From contig DAXETX010000012.1 in the NCBI GenBank assembly GCA_051155735.1, positions 1-10,082 on the forward strand: DNA of 10,082 nucleotides, written 5' to 3'. This document shows, piece by piece, positions 5,518-10,082 of this stretch. How positions within the stretch are numbered: the stretch's first letter is position 1; each line of letters begins with the position of its first letter. The notes under the pieces were generated by a model. The model ran no database searches and was not told the DNA's origin. It worked only from the letters and a program-made list of their open reading frames with translations. This DNA comes from JASJCP01 sp051155735. GTDB lineage: Bacteria; Cyanobacteriota; Cyanobacteriia; Cyanobacteriales; Xenococcaceae. The translations under genes and the position numbers were made by a program.

Positions 5518-5673
5518 ATGAAAGATTCAGAACTAATCCGAGAAGAAATTATCACTATCTTATTTCTCTTACTGACGTTGTTTTTTACCTATAGCGATCT
5601 TACTTCCGAGTCACTGAAAGAGCGATCTTCAGTAAAAAAATTGTTTCTGACAAAACTAGTAGTTAGGAATTAG
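5518..5673 (+). CDS. Doubtful 51-aa ORF with one hydrophobic segment
   Basis: ATG at 5518 opens 51 codons ending at TAG (5671-5673). The product begins with a charged stretch (MKDSELIREE), then a hydrophobic run (IITILFLLLTLFFTY, about 11-25) that could span a membrane, then a basic tail. I recognise no family. It has no Shine-Dalgarno and follows a heptamer array, as do several real genes here. Its last codons (TKLVVRN) and stop come from the right-hand repeat arm. It could be a real small membrane protein of the nif region or chance coding in AT-rich DNA. Confidence 0.35.
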   Translation: MKDSELIREEIITILFLLLTLFFTYSDLTSESLKERSSVKKLFLTKLVVRN

Positions 5674-5931
5674 TAAATTTATTTTATCTAAGCTTACAAC
5701 CTTTAGCTGCTACGTAATTATTCAATATCATTTAAAAAAAGAAGCTAAAATTTACTGTATTTTTTATTACTAATTTATCGGCTATGGATAAATTTAAATC
5801 TATAGTTTAAATTGTTTTGTTAATTTTTATACTGAAATCAAATTGTTAATTTTAAATAAATAAATTAATAACTGCTAATTATTTGCAGTTATATTATCTA
5901 CAAAGGCAATTATTTTTAAGGAGTTGTGATC
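5674..5931. promoter_or_regulatory. AT-rich leader and promoter region of the flavodoxin gene
   Basis: About 260 bp of very AT-rich DNA with no gene. It contains one exact GTA-N8-TAC match (5757-5770), an NtcA-type site. The nearest TA-N3-T boxes are TAAATT (N18) and TATAGT (N30), neither at the usual 20-24 spacing. A perfect 8-bp hairpin, ATAACTGC (5868-5875) with GCAGTTAT (5885-5892), lies 25 nt before the Shine-Dalgarno AAGGAG (5918-5923). A promoter in this gap is likely because it is the largest gap inside the nif run, but its exact position is unresolved. Confidence 0.4.
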
Positions 5932-6453
5932 GTGTCTAAAATTGGAATTTTTTATGGCAGTACTGCGGGTGTAACTGAAGAAATTGCGACGAAACTTCAG
6001 GAAGAATTAGGTGAAGATATTTGCGATCTTTACAACATGGAAGAAGATTTTGATGACTTTGACGATATGCTGCAATACGATTATTTATTGCTAGGTACTT
6101 CGACTTGGGGTTCTGGAGAAGTGCAAAATGATTGGCGCGATCCTTTAGTAGATATGGAAGATGAAAAGCCTGATTTTACTGGAAAAACCATTGCTTTATT
6201 TGGTGCTGGAGATTGTGGCGCCCATGGTGAACATTTTGTCAGTGCTTTAGGTACTTTATACGACTATTTCAAAACAGCAGGTGCCACGATCGTCGGTGAT
6301 GTTCCTACAGATGATTATACTTTTAAGTATTCTTTTGCCGTGCGGGATGGTCGATTTGTCGGATTACCAATTGATGAAATTAATGAAAGCGAAAAGACAG
6401 ACGAGCGTATTTCAACTTGGGTAGAAACTTTACGCTCTTATTTTTCCCTGTAA
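5932..6453 (+). CDS. nifF: Flavodoxin, long-chain, NifF-like
   Basis: This is an FMN-binding electron carrier that could pass electrons to nitrogenase reductase, especially under iron limitation. The 173-aa product has the FMN phosphate loop GSTAGVTE (9-16) and the 50s loop TSTWGSGE (56-63) with FMN-stacking Trp59. The long-chain insertion follows, with KTDER near the C-terminus (155-159) as in NifF proteins. In the 90s loop GAGDCGAHGEHF (91-102) the usual stacking Tyr is His98. The protein is strongly acidic. I chose GTG at 5932 because AAGGAG (5918-5923) is 8 nt before it. A GTG two codons earlier (5926) would leave only 2 nt, and MSKIG is the common flavodoxin N-terminus. The symbol nifF rests on context; isiB-type housekeeping flavodoxin is the alternative. 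Confidence 0.88.
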   Translation: MSKIGIFYGSTAGVTEEIATKLQEELGEDICDLYNMEEDFDDFDDMLQYDYLLLGTSTWGSGEVQNDWRDPLVDMEDEKPDFTGKTIALFGAGDCGAHGEHFVSALGTLYDYFKTAGATIVGDVPTDDYTFKYSFAVRDGRFVGLPIDEINESEKTDERISTWVETLRSYFSL

Positions 6454-6525
6454 ACAGATGTCGGTGAGCTAAGTGATTTTGCCCTGTTGTCTTTGTTTCT
6501 TAGGCACTCTTAACTTGATTAAATC

Positions 6526-7014
6526 ATGCAAACTATTCAAGATCAGTTTTCCTGGTGTGATGTTGAACCAGAAATTAAACAACTACTACTTTTGGCTAGT
6601 GAAAATTGGGAAAATACGGCTTTAGCAGCGCAATACATCCAAGAAGCTTTGTCTAAAGCCAAAGACAATCTCGATGTGTTAGTCGGAGCATACCGGTTCT
6701 TTTTCTATAAACATCAACCTACAACCGCCTTGTCTATTGCTCAACAAGTGCTTAAGACGATCGCAACTCAAGAAAATTTACCCACTGAGTGGTCACAACT
6801 CAAGACAATTTTACTAGCTCGCCAACAAGAACCTAATATGAGACTATACCTCAACGCTTATGCTGCTACAGGTTTAATTCTGGCTCAGCTTGGCAAAATT
6901 GAGTCAGCAAAATTAGTTAGCACCAGAGTTAAAGAAATTGATCGCAACCGCGAATCTTGTGCCACTACTGTCTTTGAGGTTATTACGCGATCGCCTGATG
7001 AAGACGATGAATAA
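6526..7014 (+). CDS. TPR-like helical protein of the nif region
   Basis: The 162-aa protein appears entirely helical and soluble. Helix pairs at about 33-48/52-78 and 107-122/124-137 (for example AYAATGLILAQLGKIESAKL, 111-130) have the small-residue and alanine pattern of tetratricopeptide-like repeats. These usually mediate protein-protein contacts. It ends in an acidic tail (PDEDDE). I cannot assign a specific function; the position after the flavodoxin and before two further small interaction-type proteins suggests an accessory or assembly role in nitrogen fixation. It starts 72 bp after the flavodoxin stop, without an obvious Shine-Dalgarno. A HIP1 site lies at 6987-6994. Confidence 0.75.
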   Translation: MQTIQDQFSWCDVEPEIKQLLLLASENWENTALAAQYIQEALSKAKDNLDVLVGAYRFFFYKHQPTTALSIAQQVLKTIATQENLPTEWSQLKTILLARQQEPNMRLYLNAYAATGLILAQLGKIESAKLVSTRVKEIDRNRESCATTVFEVITRSPDEDDE

Positions 7015-7047
7015 GTATCGCAATTCTCATGTTGGTGAGATCCAAAT

Positions 7048-7065
7048 AACTACTAACCACTAAAT
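7048..7065. repeat. Short heptamer array before the 87-aa gene
   Basis: Two to three units of period seven (AACTACT, AACCACT, AA) stop about five bases before the ATG at 7070. A small hairpin TCTCA/TGAGA (7025-7029, 7036-7040) lies just upstream. Confidence 0.45.
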
Positions 7066-7069
7066 ACCA

Positions 7070-7333
7070 ATGACATCCACTACTGACAACCAACGCCAAG
7101 AAGAATATTTTAAATTAATCGATCGCCTACTCCGTTGTCCAAACGGTAAAGAACCAGAAGTATTAGATGCTAGTGCGGATTTACTCGATGAAAACTTAAT
7201 TAGAACTATGATGCAAGTAGCGACAATTATGTCTCACGAAAATAATCAAGAAGGAGCAAAGTTCTTGATCTTTATCGCACGTCAACTTGCCAAACAATTA
7301 GGTTTATATCCAGAATTATCAACTGAGGGATAA
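7070..7333 (+). CDS. Small helical protein resembling N-termini of cyanobacterial TPR/CHAT proteins
   Basis: The 87-aa protein contains EEYFKLIDRLLRCPNGKEPE (11-30), then VLDASADLLDENLIRTMMQV (31-50) and an amphipathic helix to residue 78. This pattern (a tyrosine/leucine helix, CP-x-G-x-EPE, then LVD-type residues) resembles a short helical domain I recall at the start of many cyanobacterial TPR and CHAT proteins, here standing alone. Function is unknown. It begins 55 bp after the TPR-like gene, behind a heptamer array without a Shine-Dalgarno, and ends 4 bp before the ankyrin gene, so these are likely one transcript. No membrane segment or signal peptide is present. Confidence 0.75.
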   Translation: MTSTTDNQRQEEYFKLIDRLLRCPNGKEPEVLDASADLLDENLIRTMMQVATIMSHENNQEGAKFLIFIARQLAKQLGLYPELSTEG

Positions 7334-7337
7334 GACA

Positions 7338-7802
7338 ATGATGCTCCTAACTATTGGACTCAATCACCATACAGAAATTTGGCTACACAAAAAAGGCTAC
7401 AGTCTCGAAAATTTAAATCAACAAAAAGATAATGGTACTACAGCACTAATGGTTGCTTGTCGTGAAGGAGCGATTGATGTAGCACGAGATTTAGTTGCTA
7501 GGGGAATTGATCTTAACCTCAAAAATAACGATGGAAACAATGCTCTTTGGTTTGCTTGTTTAGGTAATCATCTCAATCTCATGGAGCTATTAATTAAGGC
7601 AGGTATCGATCTTGATAATCAAAACGATAACGGCGTAACTGTATTGATGTATGCTGCTTCGTCCGAAAAGTTGGATGAGGTGGCAATTTTATTAGCAGCA
7701 GGAGCAAATACTGATCTTCAAGACTTAGATGATTTTAGAGCCATAGATTTTGCTAGCACTAAAGAAATTCTGAGTTTATTGCGTCAAAGGGACAGGGGAT
7801 AG
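7338..7802 (+). CDS. Ankyrin-repeat protein
   Basis: The 154-aa protein has three clear ankyrin repeats (about 31-63, 64-96 and 97-129), recognisable by DNGTTALMVACREGAIDVAR, DGNNALWFACLGNHLNLMELL and NGVTVLMYAASSEKLDEV. A degenerate fourth (130-152) follows. Ankyrin arrays are protein-binding scaffolds; the partner here is unknown. The short N-terminal segment (1-30) is non-repeat. Two adjacent ATGs (7338, 7341) are possible. The purine-rich GAGGGA (7325-7330), which overlaps the end of the previous gene, serves either, and the 4-bp gap suggests translational coupling. Ankyrin-type genes near nif genes are known in other diazotrophs, but I assign no nif function beyond context. Confidence 0.88.
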   Translation: MMLLTIGLNHHTEIWLHKKGYSLENLNQQKDNGTTALMVACREGAIDVARDLVARGIDLNLKNNDGNNALWFACLGNHLNLMELLIKAGIDLDNQNDNGVTVLMYAASSEKLDEVAILLAAGANTDLQDLDDFRAIDFASTKEILSLLRQRDRG

Positions 7803-7861
7803 TAAGCAGTCATTACAAAAGACGAAAAACGTAGGAAAATCAACAATTAAAAAAAATTATC

Positions 7862-8827
7862 ATGAAAATTGCCAATAATATTACAGAACTAGTGGGAAAA
7901 ACTCCTTTAGTAAGATTGAATTCAATTCCTTTTGCAGAAGGCTGTCTAGCTCAGATTGTCGTGAAATTAGAAAGTATGAATCCCGCAGCTTCGGTTAAAG
8001 ACCGCATCGGGGTTAATATGATTAATGCAGCCGAAAAAGCAGGTTTAATTACTCCTGGTAAAACGGTATTAATCGAGCCGACTTCGGGTAACACAGGTAT
8101 TGCTTTGGCGATGGCTGCTGCTGCTAAAGGCTATGAGATTATTTTAACGATGCCTGAAAGCATGAGTAAAGAACGCCGAGCCATGTTAAAAGCCTATGGC
8201 GCAAAGTTAGAATTAACTCCTGCTAGTGGTGGCATGAAAAGTGCCATTTCCCGTGCTGAAGAATTATTAGCAACCCTACCTAATGGGTTTATGCCCCAGC
8301 AGTTTAAAAATCCTGCTAACCCAGAGATTCATCGTCTCACTACAGCAGAAGAGATTTGGGAAGACACTGATGGAGAAGTCGATATTTTAATTGCTGGTGT
8401 CGGCACTGGCGGAACTTTAACGGGTGTGGCAGAAGCAATCAAAAAACGCAAAAGTAGCTTTCAGGCGATCGCTGTTGAACCGACCGATAGTCCAGTTCTT
8501 TCCGGTGGTAGTCCAGGAGGTCACAAAATTCAAGGGATTGGTGCGGGTTTCGTCCCTGATGTGCTAGATATCGCGGTTATTGATGAAGTAGTCACCGTGA
8601 GTAATGAAGCAGCCTTTGATTATGGTCGTCGTCTAGCTAGAGAAGAAGGGTTACTTTCTGGTATTTCTTCAGGTGCAGCCCTAGCAGCAGCCATTAAAGT
8701 CGGCAAAAGACCCGAAAATGCTGGCAAATTAATCGTGATGATTCAGCCTAGCTTCGGTGAACGTTATCTAAGTACCCCTCTATTCCAAGATTTAGAAGAA
8801 GAAAGGTCGTTAGTGGTTAGTGGTTAG
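7862..8827 (+). CDS. cysK: Cysteine synthase A (O-acetylserine sulfhydrylase)
   Basis: This PLP enzyme makes cysteine from O-acetylserine and sulfide, completing the pathway begun by NifP at the other end of the cluster. The 321-aa sequence has the PLP lysine Lys46 in NPAASVKDR (40-48), the substrate loop TSGNTG (74-79), the PLP phosphate loop GTGGT (181-185) and SGISSGA (266-272), where Ser270 is placed to contact the pyridine nitrogen. The end has GERYLST (299-305). Length is typical. There is no strong Shine-Dalgarno before ATG 7862. The last five residues (LVVSG) and the stop are read from a GTTAGTG heptamer array, so the C-terminus appears to have been extended or replaced by repeat DNA. 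It sits 59 bp after the ankyrin gene and probably closes the nif accessory operon. Confidence 0.95.
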   Translation: MKIANNITELVGKTPLVRLNSIPFAEGCLAQIVVKLESMNPAASVKDRIGVNMINAAEKAGLITPGKTVLIEPTSGNTGIALAMAAAAKGYEIILTMPESMSKERRAMLKAYGAKLELTPASGGMKSAISRAEELLATLPNGFMPQQFKNPANPEIHRLTTAEEIWEDTDGEVDILIAGVGTGGTLTGVAEAIKKRKSSFQAIAVEPTDSPVLSGGSPGGHKIQGIGAGFVPDVLDIAVIDEVVTVSNEAAFDYGRRLAREEGLLSGISSGAALAAAIKVGKRPENAGKLIVMIQPSFGERYLSTPLFQDLEEERSLVVSG

Positions 8828-8918
8828 TCATCAGGTATTGGTGACAAGTTAAGGGTGTGTGTTATTTGTCAACTGGTTTATCGCTATTAGCTATTAGGTG
8901 TTAGCTATTAGCTTTTAG
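8808..8918. repeat. Heptamer arrays at the cysK 3' end
   Basis: Three tandem units GTTAGTG, GTTAGTG, GTTAGTC overlap the cysK stop region. Further on, five consecutive heptamers run from 8884 to 8918 (CTATTAG, CTATTAG, GTGTTAG, CTATTAG, CTTTTAG). This is the clearest period-seven array in the window and fits the STRR class of cyanobacterial repeats. Confidence 0.7.
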
Positions 8919-9194
8919 AGATTTTCAAGTTAACCCTCTTTTTTAAAGCGATCGCTTATTAATTAGCTTCAGTCTATATTTAGTGTTAAGTCATCGGTAC
9001 TCTGCCGTGAAACGACAGAGCCTGCGATGACCGCCTTCCGCGGTCATAAATTAAACACTATATGTAGTAGTTGACTATTTCAATTTTTTCTTAACTTGTC
9101 ACAGTTGACTCCAAATTAAAAAATTAGGGCGACTTCACAACTTTCTCAATTTTAAGTTTTAACTTTACTTAAAGTAATCTTGGTGAGTTAGCTG
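8828..9194. other. Intergenic region between cysK and the ATPase gene
   Basis: This gap has no gene. In order it holds the heptamer arrays, a HIP1 site (8948-8955), a structured RNA candidate (8981-9060), a direct repeat AGTTGACT (9069-9076 and 9103-9110), and a dyad ACTTTA-CT-TAAAGT (9162-9175) about 20 bp before the ATPase start. I see no convincing terminator for cysK and no clear -35/-10 pair. Confidence 0.6.
8981..9060 (+). ncRNA. Candidate structured leader RNA upstream of the ATPase
   Basis: GTCATCG (8990-8996) pairs perfectly with CGATGAC (9025-9031). Inside it CTCTG (9000-9004) pairs with CAGAG (9016-9020), capped by CGT-GAA-ACG (9006-9014). Next, ATGACCGC (9027-9034) pairs with GCGGTCAT (9040-9047) around CTTCC. 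An outer AT-rich stem TAGTGTTAA (8981-8989) / TTAAACACTA (9051-9060) could close the whole with one bulge. The block is much more GC-rich and structured than its surroundings and lies 135 nt before an ion-pump gene. I do not recognise a known riboswitch class. No T-run follows, so it is not a simple terminator. Confidence 0.45.
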
Positions 9195-10082
9195 ATGACT
9201 GCCACTACTCCGATTTGGTCTTTGAATGCCGAGGAAGTATATGTAAATCTGGCTACTGCTGCCCAAGGGCTTGCTGATAGTGAAGCTGCGGTAAGATTAA
9301 AACAGTATGGTGCGAATGAACTGCCCGAACCGCCTCGTCGCTCTTTATTACTCCGGTTTCTCGACCAGTTGACTCACTTTATGACACTGCTGCTATGGGT
9401 GGCTGGCATACTGGCTTTTATCTCTGATACTCCAGAACTAGGTTGGGCAATTTGGGCGGTGATTTGGATTAACGCGATCTTTAGCTTTTCTCAGGAATTT
9501 CAAGCGGAAAAAGCTTTAAATGCTCTAAAAAAAGTCCTGCCGGCACAAGCTAAAGTTTATCGCAGTGGCATCTTACAAACCATTCCCGCCCGCGAGTTAG
9601 TCCGTGGCGATGTGATTCAATTAGAAGAAGGCGATCGCATTTCTGCCGATGCTCGTTTGGTGGCTGCGGAAAGTTTTTATGTGGATGTTTCGATACTGAC
9701 AGGGGAATCTCTTCCAGTCAATCGTCATGGGCGTCCCGTGCGTCCCCGTCGGGTTGTACCAATGCGTAATGGTAAGCCTTTAATGCATCCAGGGGAGGAA
9801 TCTTTACAAGAGCGAGTCAGACCCGCAGAAATCGCTAATCTGGTTTTAGCAGGTTCTACAGTAGCCTCTGGTCGAGCTACAGGAGTAGTGTACGCTACAG
9901 GAGATAGAACCGAGTTTGGTCACGTCGCCCACTTAACCACTACAGTTAAACGCGAACCCAGCACCCTAGAAGTTCAGATTGCCAAGATCGTGCGGTTTAT
10001 TACTGGCTTGGCGATTAGTATGGGTGCAATTGTGTTTTTACTCACCTACTTTTTGGTAGGGATGGAAGCCAAAGAAAGCTTT
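9195..10082 (+). CDS. P-type cation-transporting ATPase (P2-like), 5' part
   Basis: The reading frame is open from ATG 9195 to the window edge, 296 codons, so the gene is cut off. The visible part has an N-terminal cation-ATPase domain (about 7-55, with GANELPEPPRRS at 39-50). Two membrane helices (about 60-78 and 82-100) precede the actuator domain with RGDVIQLEEGDRISADARL (137-155) and the dephosphorylation motif TGES (169-172). A third helix lies at about 265-289. The phosphorylation motif DKTGT lies beyond the edge. Between TGES and the next conserved stretch (ANLVLAGSTVASG, 214-226) is a basic segment of about 35 residues (178-212) that looks longer than in typical P2 pumps. The ion (Ca, Na, K or Mn) cannot be told from this part. 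The gene is probably unrelated to nif. Weak ribosome site GGTGAG (9182-9187). Confidence 0.9.
   Translation, partial: MTATTPIWSLNAEEVYVNLATAAQGLADSEAAVRLKQYGANELPEPPRRSLLLRFLDQLTHFMTLLLWVAGILAFISDTPELGWAIWAVIWINAIFSFSQEFQAEKALNALKKVLPAQAKVYRSGILQTIPARELVRGDVIQLEEGDRISADARLVAAESFYVDVSILTGESLPVNRHGRPVRPRRVVPMRNGKPLMHPGEESLQERVRPAEIANLVLAGSTVASGRATGVVYATGDRTEFGHVAHLTTTVKREPSTLEVQIAKIVRFITGLAISMGAIVFLLTYFLVGMEAKESF

Noticed and set aside
5926..5931. Alternative GTG start of the flavodoxin
   Set aside because: Only 2 nt from the Shine-Dalgarno AAGGAG; GTG at 5932 has 8-nt spacing and gives the family-typical MSKIG start.
5486..8918. CRISPR array
   Set aside because: The repeats are degenerate heptamers without unique spacers of constant length, and there are no cas genes.
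8981..9060. tRNA gene or intrinsic terminator of cysK
   Set aside because: The fold lacks the tRNA cloverleaf and T-arm consensus, and no T-run follows the last hairpin.

Overview
The window reads as the accessory flank of a cyanobacterial nitrogen-fixation (nif) gene cluster. Cyanobacterial origin is indicated by eleven copies of the HIP1 octamer GCGATCGC, AT-rich intergenic DNA with degenerate heptanucleotide (STRR-like) repeat arrays, and protein families such as DUF2949, CBS-CP12 and DpsA. I cannot fix the genus; a unicellular or pleurocapsalean-type diazotroph would fit, but that is inference. All fourteen called genes lie on the + strand, plus one doubtful 51-codon ORF.

Layout. Positions 1-955 contain no credible gene. 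They hold hairpins, a tandem 19-bp repeat, a minus-strand intrinsic terminator and an NtcA-type promoter candidate (GTA-N8-TAC at 511-524, TATTAT at 549-554). The gene run is: nifP/cysE serine acetyltransferase (956), a 92-aa unknown overlapping it by 8 bp (1677), a Dps/DpsA ferritin-like protein (2083), a DUF2949 protein (2704), nifV homocitrate synthase (2934), nifT (4086), a CBS-CP12 fusion (4380), fdxB-type 2[4Fe-4S] ferredoxin (5103), a doubtful 51-aa membrane ORF (5518), a flavodoxin (5932), a TPR-like helical protein (6526), an 87-aa helical protein (7070), an ankyrin-repeat protein (7338) and cysK (7862). A 367-bp gap follows with heptamer repeats and a structured RNA candidate. Then comes the 5' part of a P-type cation ATPase (9195 to the edge), which probably lies outside the nif module.

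How it fits together. NifP and CysK bracket the module and together make cysteine (serine to O-acetylserine to cysteine), the sulfur source for Fe-S cluster assembly. NifV makes homocitrate for FeMo-co. NifT is a conserved nif accessory protein. FdxB and the flavodoxin are candidate electron carriers for nitrogenase or cofactor assembly. Dps would hold iron and remove oxidants. The CBS-CP12 protein may couple adenylate status to metabolism. The TPR-like, 87-aa and ankyrin proteins are small interaction-type proteins of unknown role. nifZ, which usually sits between nifV and nifT in cyanobacteria, is absent from that 39-bp gap.

The most interesting non-coding signals are the heptamer arrays at most gene junctions, a hairpin that would mask the fdxB ribosome-binding site, a compact two-hairpin RNA upstream of the ATPase with mutually exclusive pairings, and a minus-strand terminator with no minus-strand gene to terminate. 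The protein-level oddities are a three-histidine ferroxidase site in Dps, a CP12 domain missing one cysteine of each redox pair, and a flavodoxin with His where FMN-stacking Tyr is usual.
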